Source: JAZKFP01 sp040386355 (GTDB lineage Bacteria > Pseudomonadota > Gammaproteobacteria > Pseudomonadales > UBA6940). Taken from it: a stretch of 13,649 nt of DNA. Under the pieces are notes generated by a model. That model did no database searches. It saw nothing but the letters and a program-made list of their open reading frames with translations, and was not told the DNA's origin. This document shows, one piece after another, positions 8,201 to 13,649 of this stretch (within the stretch, counting starts at the first letter, position 1; the number at the start of each line of letters is the position of its first letter). Made by a program: the position numbers and the translations under genes. Location of the stretch: positions 1 to 13,649 of the forward strand of contig JAZKFP010000065.1 of NCBI GenBank assembly GCA_040386355.1, read 5' to 3'.

Positions 8201-8451
8201 TCTGGACGTTCTTGCTCAATAATCCGCGCAAGCGTCTGCCAATTTACCGGCTCGATATAGGTTGCATCCGCCAAATCAGGGTCCGTCATAATGGTCGCTG
8301 GATTCGAATTCACCAGCACTATGCGATAACCTTCTTCGCGTAATGCTTTGCACGCTTGAGTACCAGAGTAATCAAACTCGCAAGCTTGACCAATTACGAT
8401 TGGCCCAGCGCCAATGATCATGATCGTTTTAATGTCTGTACGTTTTGGCAT
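5224..8451 (-). CDS. carB: Carbamoyl-phosphate synthase large subunit CarB
   Basis: CarB makes carbamoyl phosphate from ammonia, bicarbonate and two ATP, feeding both pyrimidine and arginine synthesis. The 1075-aa product (E. coli 1073 aa) has the full two-half architecture. The carboxyphosphate half starts with MIIGAGPIVIGQACEFDYSG and has the glycine loop MGGSGGGIAYN. An oligomerisation region follows at about 400-555. The carbamoyl-phosphate half opens with SGPNRIGQGIEFDYC and contains VLGGRAMEIVY, GVHSGDSATSLP and EVNPRASRTIPF. The C-terminal allosteric (MGS-like) domain keeps ATRGTA, KEGRPHVVDRLKNGE and IINTTEGKTA, the region that binds UMP and IMP in E. coli, so feedback by UMP is expected. 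The start is the ATG at 8449-8451, 31 nt after the carA stop, with a weak GAG ribosome site. Co-transcription with carA is clear from spacing. No truncation or lost motif was seen. Confidence 0.98.
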   Translation of the reverse strand: MPKRTDIKTIMIIGAGPIVIGQACEFDYSGTQACKALREEGYRIVLVNSNPATIMTDPDLADATYIEPVNWQTLARIIEQERPDALLPTMGGQTALNCALDLVREGVLEKFGVELIGASQDAIHKAEDRKRFDTAMKKIGLSTARSAIAHNLEEARQVQVDLGFPCVIRPSFTMGGSGGGIAYNIEEFEEICTRGFDLSPTKELLIDESLLGWKEYEMEVVRDRKDNCIIVCSIENLDPMGVHTGDSITVAPAQTLTDKEYQRMRDASIAVLREIGVETGGSNVQFAICPEDGRMVVIEMNPRVSRSSALASKATGFPIAKVAAKLAVGYTLDELSNDMTGGASPCSFEPTIDYVVTKIPRFNFEKFPQAEPVLTTQMKSVGEVMAIGRSFAESFQKALRGLENGWYGFHTLQADGEVDLDVLKQELSTPNPNRILLIGDAFRQGLTINEVFEITAVDPWFLEQLHRLIVMEKNIKQTKLSGWTKDQLWRWKRDGFSDKHLAKLVGESEKSIRQQRLKLGVKPIFKRVDTCAAEFPTETAYLYSSYDEECEAEPTQRKKIIVLGSGPNRIGQGIEFDYCCVHAALAVRAAGYESIMVNCNPETVSTDYDTSDRLYFEPLTLEDVLAIVEVEKPLGVIVQYGGQTPLKLSRALEAEGVPIIGTSPDAIDLAEDRERFQGILHQLNLRQPANRIARTPQQGLLLAKEIGYPLVVRPSYVLGGRAMEIVYAEDELERYMRTAVDVSEDSPVLLDRFLDSAVEVDVDAVSDGNRVVIGGIMEHIEQAGVHSGDSATSLPPFELSVDIQNQIRQQTVALAKGLKVVGLMNVQFAVQGKDIFVLEVNPRASRTIPFISKAIGISLAQIGAQVMLGKSLKEIGFTKERTPLKFCVKEAVFPFAKFLGVDPILGPEMKSTGEVMGVGETFAEAFFKAVTGAGERIPTKGVAFLSVRDSDKPGIVEVAKRLKSLKFDLVATRGTAEFLKQSNIEVERINKVKEGRPHVVDRLKNGEISLIINTTEGKTAIADSFEIRRTAVQSKVCYATTLAGAKALSEAMMQNQQQPIQVRRIQDQIGWKEEI

Positions 8452-8482
8452 GTCGACTACTCAATGGTTTTAGTCTGTATTT

Positions 8483-9610
8483 TTAGATGATTTCACGAAT
8501 AAATCGATCGAAGAGACCGCTAACATCTTTTGGCCCTGGACCAGCCTCGGGATGACCTTGAAAACTAAATGCATTTGCACCTTCGATTTCAATTCCTTGA
8601 ATACTCTGGTCAAACAACGAACGATGCGTTATTCGAACATTTAAAGGCAACGAGTTTTCATCAATAGTGAATCCATGATTTTGACTCGTGATCATTACTT
8701 GTTTGGTCGCTATATCTTGAACTGGGTGGTTTGCGCCATGATGACCAAATTTCATTTTGATCGTACGTGCCCCAGCAGCTAAACCCAGCAATTGATGACC
8801 GAGACAAATTCCGTAAAGTGGAATTTTTTGTTTTAACAATTCTTGAATCAGTTGAATGGCATAACCTAATGCTTCCGGATCACCAGGACCATTTGATAGA
8901 ACAACCCCTTTGGGCTTATGTGATAACACGTCAGATAATGAAGCAGTTGCAGGTACAACCGTTACTTCACAACCTCGGTCAACCAACATTCTTAAAATAT
9001 TGCTTTTAACGCCAAAATCAACAACAACGACAGGCAGAGCTGGAATTTCATCTTTTACTATGACTTTGTCTGAAGCATGAGACCAAGATGTATCTTGCCA
9101 ACGATAACTTTTTGACGTTGTAAGATCTTTTACTAAGTCTTTGCCAGATAATCCTGCAAAATCTTTTGCTTGTTGGATTGCGTTCGCTTCATCAATGGTG
9201 TCACCGGATTGAATGCAACAACCCATAACACCTTTAGTACGTAAAATTCGAGTTAAACGCCGCGTATCAATGTCAGAAATCCCAACCACTGAAGAGCGTT
9301 TTAAATAGCTGTCTAACGATTCTTGTGCGCGCCAATTACTGACACATGGCGATGCATTACGAATCACTAATCCACTTAAATGGCATTTTTTGCTTTCTTG
9401 ATCGTCGGCGTTGACACCAACATTACCTATATGAGGATATGTGAGAACCACAACTTGTGAAGCGTACGAAGGGTCGGACAAAATTTCTTGATAGCCGGTA
9501 AGCGACGTATTAAAAACAATTTCACCAACTGAATTTCCTTCTGCGCCCAGTGCGGTGCCACGAAACACTGACCCATCCTCTAATGCAAGGATTGCAGGCT
9601 TTTCTAACAT
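8483..9610 (-). CDS. carA: Carbamoyl-phosphate synthase small (glutaminase) subunit CarA
   Basis: CarA hydrolyses glutamine and passes ammonia to CarB. The product is 375 aa (E. coli 382 aa). Its N-terminal CPSase domain has LEDGSVFRG, FNTSLTGYQEILSDPSY and SDIDTRRLTRILR. The C-terminal class I glutamine amidotransferase domain has SNGPGDPE, the nucleophile elbow GICLGHQ and FSFQGHPEAGPGP. Counted from the start chosen here, the catalytic triad falls at C269, H353 and E355, the same numbers as in E. coli. The frame is open 13 codons further upstream, but the ATG at 9608-9610 is directly preceded by GGAGGTGAG, a near-perfect Shine-Dalgarno, and the extra residues (MCFKIDCACC...) have no counterpart in the family. 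carB follows after 31 nt. The leader carries a promoter-like sequence and an intrinsic terminator, suggesting attenuation control. Confidence 0.98.
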   Translation of the reverse strand: MLEKPAILALEDGSVFRGTALGAEGNSVGEIVFNTSLTGYQEILSDPSYASQVVVLTYPHIGNVGVNADDQESKKCHLSGLVIRNASPCVSNWRAQESLDSYLKRSSVVGISDIDTRRLTRILRTKGVMGCCIQSGDTIDEANAIQQAKDFAGLSGKDLVKDLTTSKSYRWQDTSWSHASDKVIVKDEIPALPVVVVDFGVKSNILRMLVDRGCEVTVVPATASLSDVLSHKPKGVVLSNGPGDPEALGYAIQLIQELLKQKIPLYGICLGHQLLGLAAGARTIKMKFGHHGANHPVQDIATKQVMITSQNHGFTIDENSLPLNVRITHRSLFDQSIQGIEIEGANAFSFQGHPEAGPGPKDVSGLFDRFIREII

Positions 9611-9690
9611 CTCACCTCCACAACACGCGCAGTCAATTTTGAAACACAAAATGTGCTTTAAATGCTAAAACCTTTAAAAATCAAACCCAC

Positions 9691-9721
9691 AAAAAAGCGA
9701 GAGGGCACTGCCGATCTCGCT
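9691..9721 (-). terminator. Intrinsic terminator in the carA leader (candidate attenuator)
   Basis: On the minus strand AGCGAGA (9715-9721) pairs with TCTCGCT (9696-9702), with an inner GGC-AGT-GCC helix, and six U follow (9691-9696). This is a classical Rho-independent terminator pointing toward carA, about 80 nt before its start codon. It either ends transcripts of the upstream 285-aa gene, whose stop is 105 nt away, or acts as a carAB attenuator, because the best promoter-like sequence lies immediately upstream. The plus strand lacks a U-tract, so it acts in one direction. Confidence 0.75.
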
Positions 9722-9731
9722 CGGTGGTCGA

Positions 9732-9761
9732 ATTGTACTGAAGCAATCAATAAAGTGTCTA
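9732..9761 (-). promoter_or_regulatory. Predicted sigma-70 promoter upstream of carA
   Basis: On the minus strand TAGACA (9756-9761, five of six to TTGACA) is followed after 18 nt by TACAAT (9732-9737, five of six to TATAAT). A start near 9725 (A) is expected, only a few nucleotides before the terminator stem at 9721. No equally good promoter was seen between the terminator and carA. Read by eye. Confidence 0.5.
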
Positions 9762-9825
9762 CAAACGTTTCAGATAAACTTAGCTAAAAATTAAATGCGA
9801 TAAAATCATAATGCATTTTTTGTAA

Positions 9826-10683
9826 TTAACTACGTCGCTCAAACTCATTGCCATCAATATGCAGTGGTCGGATATATGCTGAAACTTGGCGCATTTGATC
9901 ATTGTTCATATCTTTGAAAATATGACGAATGATTTTATGGATAGCTGCACGCGTTGTATCAACTGCGACATCAGCCGTTTTACGAAACACCATATTTAAT
10001 TTGAGCAGTTTTAACGGTTCAATAAAAAATATTTCCATTGAATGATCGCTCACATCTAACAAAATATCAGAGAAACCGTCACAAACTTCTTGGCCTTGAC
10101 CTTGTTCAGATTTTGTTTTGATATTTTCTAACGACGTAGTAAATTCTTGATTTAACGGACAACCTAGATATGGAATTGAAACGCCGTCATTTGATTTACG
10201 CCATAATAAAGTGCCGTATAAATATAAAATTAGTGATTCTAATTCTTGAGCCGATAATCGACGCCCAACCGAATGCAACAAAAAGGAAATAGCTTTAGTT
10301 ACCGTGCTAACGCAGGTACGAACCATTTTTTGACCCACATTTCCTAAGCCAATTGGTTCAAGTGGATCTAAGAAAAATATTTCCATCGTCTTGGACACTA
10401 AAACCATTACTACATCGGCAAATAAACTTTGAATTTCTTTCATTTCATTTTTATTGTCTTCGGTACGATTCGAAGCCCATTCTTTTAGGGTATCAACATT
10501 CCGTTTAGTTTCAGCAGGAATAACAAAAGCAATATACGAAGGTGCGTGGAAAAATTCTGCGAGAGCATCAGATTGTTTTTGAGTCACGTTCAAGGCTTCC
10601 AAAAATTGTACAAAGGATAAATACGCTGCCGTTTTTTTATAATATGCAGTGCACAAATACCTAGCATCTGCGACAAGAAACAT
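9826..10683 (-). CDS. Hypothetical protein with an internally duplicated ~71-residue module
   Basis: I do not recognise this 285-aa protein. It is predicted cytosolic: no signal peptide, and no clear membrane segment apart from short hydrophobic patches. Residues 88-158 and 204-274 align without gaps at an offset of 116. Shared positions include F88/F204, D90/D206, the block MEIFF (100-104 and 216-220), PL (107-108 and 223-224), K119/K235, V125/V241, T127/T243, AI (131-132 and 247-248) and Y154/Y270. Both copies look mainly helical after the MEIFF-x-[DE]-PL motif. The N-terminal 80 residues are a separate, partly charged region. The ATG at 10681-10683 is the first usable start after an upstream stop, with no good Shine-Dalgarno. 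The gene sits where dapB often precedes carA, is divergent from miaB, and may be terminated at 9691-9721. Confidence 0.7.
   Translation of the reverse strand: MFLVADARYLCTAYYKKTAAYLSFVQFLEALNVTQKQSDALAEFFHAPSYIAFVIPAETKRNVDTLKEWASNRTEDNKNEMKEIQSLFADVVMVLVSKTMEIFFLDPLEPIGLGNVGQKMVRTCVSTVTKAISFLLHSVGRRLSAQELESLILYLYGTLLWRKSNDGVSIPYLGCPLNQEFTTSLENIKTKSEQGQGQEVCDGFSDILLDVSDHSMEIFFIEPLKLLKLNMVFRKTADVAVDTTRAAIHKIIRHIFKDMNNDQMRQVSAYIRPLHIDGNEFERRS
9862..10422 (-). repeat. Two copies of a protein module within the 285-aa hypothetical gene
   Basis: Copy 1 is 10210-10422 and copy 2 is 9862-10074, encoding residues 88-158 and 204-274. The match is clear at protein level, centred on MEIFF-x-[DE]-PL. At DNA level only a short stretch around that motif is nearly identical (AAAATATTTCCAT on the plus strand in both), so the duplication is old. 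Confidence 0.65.
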
Positions 10684-10958
10684 CTTTGGCTTAGAAGCTA
10701 AGGAGCGTGCAAACTACAGGCTCATTCAATTTAAAGAAGAATAAGTGTCGAGAGCGTGTGAAAGTCAGTAAGTTTGACCTAATTAGAGGCGAAGAAGCAA
10801 CATAACAAAAGTCTAAATCTAGCGAATAAAGTAAACAGTACCCCAACCTCTTCAAATTCATTACACTTCGCACTTAAATTGTTTGGTTTTTAAACTCGTG
10901 TAGAAATTCATTCCAAACACAAAAATATTTTTTAATTTGTTTAAGTTTGAGGTTTGAT
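10684..10958. other. Divergent intergenic region between the 285-aa gene and miaB
   Basis: About 275 nt separate two divergent starts, so promoters for both should lie here. I see several weak matches, such as TTGACC on the plus strand, without a well-spaced -10, and no convincing pair. No tRNA-like or other RNA structure was seen. A 60-codon minus-strand frame (10691-10873) has a composition unlike the neighbouring proteins and no ribosome site, and I treat it as chance. Confidence 0.4.
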
Positions 10959-12332
10959 GTGAAACGTTTGTTCATAGAAACTCACGGTTGTCAGATGAAT
11001 GAATATGATTCATCAAGAGTGCGTGAGCTTTTGGAAGATCATGAAAATATGATTTTGGTGGATAAAGCTGACCAAGCGGATGTCATCTTATTGAACACAT
11101 GCTCTATTCGTGAAAAAGCCCAAGAAAAAGTTTTTCATCAATTGGGTCGATGGAAGAAATTAAAAAAGAAAAATCCAGATTTAATTATTGGTGTAGGTGG
11201 CTGTGTAGCCAGTCAAGAAGGTGCAGATTTGCAAAAAAGGGCACCTTATGTAGATGTAGTGTTTGGCCCTCAAACCCTACATCGCGTACCTGAACTAATT
11301 AAAAATCGCCGAAAATTTTCTATTCCAACAATGGATATTAGTTTTCCAGAAATTGAAAAATTTGATCATCTTCCAAAACCCAGTGTCGACGGACCTAAAG
11401 CCTATGTTTCAATTATGGAAGGTTGCAGTAAATACTGTTCTTTTTGCGTAGTTCCTTATACGCGTGGTGAAGAATTTAGCCGTCCGCTGCAAGACGTCAT
11501 GCAAGAAATTCAACATCTTGCTCTTCAAGGTGTTAAGGAAATTACCCTGCTTGGTCAAAACGTTAATGGATATCGAATTATCGAAAACGGCATTCAAACT
11601 GATTTTGCAGAGTTGTTACATCGAGTTTCTGAAGTCAAAGGAGTTGAACGTATTCGTTATACCACTTCTCATCCGCTGGAATTTTCAGCAAGTTTAATAG
11701 AAGCCCATCGAACTCTTGAGAAATTGGTTGCGCATATCCATTTACCAGTACAAAGTGGTTCGAATCGTGTTCTAGCAGGCATGAAGAGAAATCATGAAAT
11801 CGAACAATACAAAGATATTATTCGTGCACTACGGATCGCAAAACCTAGCGCTACGTTTAGTTCTGATTTTATTGTAGGTTTTCCAGGGGAAAATGAGCGC
11901 GATTTTCAAGATACGTTAGATTTAATTGAATGGGTTGGCTTCGATCAATCCTACAGTTTTATTTATAGCCCGCGTCCAGGAACTCCAGCAATGGATTTGC
12001 CAGACAACGTTTCACTTGAAGAAAAAAAGATTCGATTAGATCGTTTACAACGTTTGATTGAATCGAATGCTCGCTCAATTAGTCAACAGATGGTCGGTAC
12101 CGTACAAAATGTTCTGGTCGATGGCGTATCGAAAAAACATCCGGGTCAATTACAAGGCCGCACTGAAAACAATCGAGTCGTTAATTTTGATTCGCCCGAT
12201 CTCGATTTGATTGGCTCGTTTGCTCCAGTCTTAATTACAGAGGCTCGGACTAATTCTCTATTAGGAACACTGGCAAATACCTTCCTCACTTCACCGCGAT
12301 TAGTTGAACAACTTATCTCTGAACATTTTTAA
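10959..12332 (+). CDS. miaB: tRNA-2-methylthio-N6-dimethylallyladenosine synthase MiaB
   Basis: MiaB is a radical-SAM methylthiotransferase that converts i6A37 to ms2i6A37 in tRNAs reading UNN codons, using two [4Fe-4S] clusters. Counted from the GTG at 10959 the product is 457 aa (E. coli 474 aa). The N-terminal MTTase domain holds three cluster cysteines, C11 (THGCQMNEYDS), C48 (LNTCSIREKA) and C82 (VGGCVAS). The radical-SAM motif C156-x3-C160-x2-C163 is in GCSKYCSFCVVPYTRG. A C-terminal TRAM domain lies at about 370-440 (GRTENNRVVNF). The frame is open to a TTG at 10947, but GTG fits better: TGAGG (10948-10952) lies 6 nt before it, and the resulting MKRLFIETHGCQ matches the length of the E. 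coli N-terminus. phoH follows on the same strand, as in E. coli, but after a longer gap of 212 nt. Confidence 0.97.
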   Translation: MKRLFIETHGCQMNEYDSSRVRELLEDHENMILVDKADQADVILLNTCSIREKAQEKVFHQLGRWKKLKKKNPDLIIGVGGCVASQEGADLQKRAPYVDVVFGPQTLHRVPELIKNRRKFSIPTMDISFPEIEKFDHLPKPSVDGPKAYVSIMEGCSKYCSFCVVPYTRGEEFSRPLQDVMQEIQHLALQGVKEITLLGQNVNGYRIIENGIQTDFAELLHRVSEVKGVERIRYTTSHPLEFSASLIEAHRTLEKLVAHIHLPVQSGSNRVLAGMKRNHEIEQYKDIIRALRIAKPSATFSSDFIVGFPGENERDFQDTLDLIEWVGFDQSYSFIYSPRPGTPAMDLPDNVSLEEKKIRLDRLQRLIESNARSISQQMVGTVQNVLVDGVSKKHPGQLQGRTENNRVVNFDSPDLDLIGSFAPVLITEARTNSLLGTLANTFLTSPRLVEQLISEHF

Positions 12333-12333
12333 T

Positions 12334-12380
12334 ACAGAGAATTTTTGAGGCACCGCCAAAAAACTCAACCCTCTGTTTTA
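12334..12380 (+). terminator. Possible terminator or processing hairpin after miaB
   Basis: ACAGAG (12334-12339) pairs with CTCTGT (12371-12376), with an inner TTGAG/CTCAA helix. UUUUA follows and runs into a TTTTATAAAA palindrome. The stem is interrupted and the U-tract short, so termination may be partial. The remainder of the 212-nt gap up to phoH holds a weak promoter-like pair (TTGTGA, 17 nt, GATAAA near 12391-12419) and an unused ribosome-site-like GAGGAG. Confidence 0.4.
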
Positions 12381-12544
12381 TAAAATCATTTTGTGAAAAA
12401 AAGGTCTGCATCAGATAAAGAAAAGCGAGGAGATTAGCTAAAATGCGGTTTCATTAATTGAAACTCTGTGCTAAAAACAATTTGTAAGCGTGCGTGTTAA
12501 TCACTTTGATTGAAGACGCAAAATAAGGGGGTACCATTATTAAC

Positions 12545-13630
12545 TTGGACAATACCAAGACCACATATCAACTTGTGTTAGAACCCGACAGCCCTCAACG
12601 ACTGGCCAATCTATGTGGACAATTCGATGAGCACCTCAAGCAAATTGAACGTGGATGTAATACTCGAATCGAAAATCGAGGCAACATTTTTAATGTCATA
12701 GGAACCGAAACAAACGTTCATAAAACCACACATCTTCTCAAAACCCTCTATAAGTCAACTGAATCTTTTCCACCGCTTGATCCTAATGTCATCCACCTAA
12801 TGATTAGAGAGACCAGCATGAAAGATACTCAAAATGAGTCATCCGATAAGCCTACTCGGGATGTCCAAGCCGTTAAACACGATTCACAGAATGATAATCT
12901 TGTGATGAGTGAAGAAGCTCTAACCTGCATACCCACCAAAAAGAAACGCATTGCTGCACGGGGTGCAAACCAAAGGCAATATGTAGATCAAATACATAAA
13001 CATGACATTAGTTTCGGAGTCGGACCAGCTGGAACTGGCAAAACTTATTTAGCCGTTGCTTGTGCCGTTGAAGCACTGGAAGCCGGGCAAGTTAAAAGAA
13101 TCGTACTAGTGCGACCTGCTGTAGAAGCTGGTGAAAAGCTAGGCTTTCTACCCGGAGATCTTGCAGAAAAGGTAAATCCTTATCTTCGACCTTTATACGA
13201 CGCCTTGCATGAAATGCTAGGTTTTGAACAAGTCAGTCGTCTTATGGATCGTCAAGTTATTGAAGTAGCTCCATTAGCTTATATGCGTGGACGAACTTTA
13301 AACGATGCTTTTATCATTCTCGACGAAGGTCAAAACACTACACGTGAACAGATGAAGATGTTACTAACACGATTGGGTTTTGGCTCAAAAGTCGTAATCA
13401 CGGGTGATCATACACAAATTGATTTACCCAGAGGCACACAATCTGGCTTAATACACGCTGTAGAGATTTTAAGAGATGTTCCTGGAATCGGATTTTCTTA
13501 TTTTACATCGAAAGATGTGGTGCGACACAAATTAGTACAAGATATCGTTGAAGCTTACGAACGGTCGGGAAAAACCACACAACTCGACCCTCATGTTTCT
13601 CTACTTCACGCTCAAAATGAATCGAAATAA
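12545..13630 (+). CDS. ybeZ: PhoH-like ATPase (YbeZ)
   Basis: This is a PhoH-family P-loop NTPase, the YbeZ partner of the YbeY endoribonuclease, linked to rRNA maturation and RNA turnover. The 361-aa product (counted from the TTG) has a KH-like N-terminal region (about 9-72), a variable charged linker (about 92-135) and the PhoH core. The core shows Walker A GPAGTGKT (160-167), the family signature RPAVEAGEKLGFLPGD (190-205), VAPLAYMRGRTLNDAFIILDE with Walker B (256-261), and ITGDHTQIDLP (285-294). E. coli YbeZ matches through this whole core. The start is uncertain: the TTG at 12545 lies 13 nt after AAGGGGG (12525-12531), whereas an in-frame ATT at 12539 has ideal 7-nt spacing. No in-frame ATG exists before the conserved N-terminus. 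It follows miaB and precedes a probable ybeY, the E. coli order. Confidence 0.94.
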   Translation: MDNTKTTYQLVLEPDSPQRLANLCGQFDEHLKQIERGCNTRIENRGNIFNVIGTETNVHKTTHLLKTLYKSTESFPPLDPNVIHLMIRETSMKDTQNESSDKPTRDVQAVKHDSQNDNLVMSEEALTCIPTKKKRIAARGANQRQYVDQIHKHDISFGVGPAGTGKTYLAVACAVEALEAGQVKRIVLVRPAVEAGEKLGFLPGDLAEKVNPYLRPLYDALHEMLGFEQVSRLMDRQVIEVAPLAYMRGRTLNDAFIILDEGQNTTREQMKMLLTRLGFGSKVVITGDHTQIDLPRGTQSGLIHAVEILRDVPGIGFSYFTSKDVVRHKLVQDIVEAYERSGKTTQLDPHVSLLHAQNESK

Positions 13631-13635
13631 GTAGT

Positions 13636-13649
13636 ATGCTGTTTCAAAT
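13636..13649 (+). CDS. ybeY: Probable start of ybeY (rRNA maturation endonuclease), cut by the window edge
   Basis: An ATG 5 nt after the phoH/ybeZ stop opens a frame reading M-L-F-Q before the window ends. The ybeZ-ybeY order is highly conserved in gammaproteobacteria, and the tight spacing fits translational coupling, but four codons carry no family signal and there is no clear ribosome site. The call rests on gene order only. Confidence 0.4.

Noticed and set aside
9611..9649. Thirteen extra N-terminal codons of carA (start at 9649)
   Set aside because: A near-perfect Shine-Dalgarno directly precedes the internal ATG at 9608-9610, and the catalytic residues then number exactly as in E. coli.
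10691..10873. 60-codon minus-strand frame upstream of the 285-aa gene
   Set aside because: No ribosome site, unusual composition with many Leu, Ser and Phe, and it lies in a divergent promoter region; most likely chance.
12427..12457. GAGGAG followed 10 nt later by the mini-frame ATG CGG TTT CAT TAA in the miaB-phoH gap
   Set aside because: A four-codon leader peptide is possible, but spacing is long and nothing downstream (attenuator, codon bias) supports it.
1..13649. CRISPR array, tRNA, rRNA, transposase or phage genes
   Set aside because: No regularly spaced repeats, no tRNA-like cloverleaf and no mobile-element protein were found; the only repeat-like element is the palindrome at 4948-5066.

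Overview
The window is an AT-rich (by eye about 40% G+C) stretch of a gammaproteobacterial chromosome. The housekeeping genes read as close relatives of the E. coli proteins (RlmE, FtsH, GreA, CarA, CarB, MiaB, PhoH/YbeZ), and the partial order ftsH-rlmE-...-greA-carB-carA is the one known from Pseudomonas and related gammaproteobacteria. A Legionellales-like or similar low-GC lineage is possible, but that is inference.

Layout, left to right. Positions 1-35 hold the first codons of ftsH (minus). A 232-nt gap carrying a good sigma-32-type heat-shock promoter separates it from rlmE (minus, 268-930). A two-gene block on the plus strand follows: a small predicted outer-membrane beta-barrel protein (1128-1748) and a large secreted protein (1815-4421) with a PQQ/YVTN-like propeller region, two DUF11-type domains and a GlyGly-CTERM-like C-terminus. 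This block occupies the place where many gammaproteobacteria have yhbY. greA (4450-4929, minus) converges on it, with a perfect 9-bp hairpin at the junction. Between greA and carB is a 119-bp near-perfect palindrome (4948-5066), a REP/MITE-like candidate. carB (5224-8451) and carA (8483-9610) form a minus-strand operon. The carA leader has a promoter-like sequence followed at once by an intrinsic terminator, which suggests attenuation. Next is an unrecognised 285-aa protein built around an internally duplicated module of about 71 residues (9826-10683, minus). On the right, miaB (10959-12332) and phoH/ybeZ (12545-13630) run on the plus strand, followed by what is probably the first codons of ybeY at the edge.

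Functionally the window combines RNA modification and ribosome maturation (RlmE, MiaB, PhoH/YbeZ, perhaps YbeY), transcript cleavage (GreA), membrane proteolysis (FtsH) and the first step of pyrimidine and arginine synthesis (CarAB). The plus-strand block is an accessory surface module. The items most worth following are the large palindrome, the carA leader, the duplicated-module orphan, the GlyGly-CTERM-like surface protein, the sigma-32 promoter and the possible AUU start of phoH.
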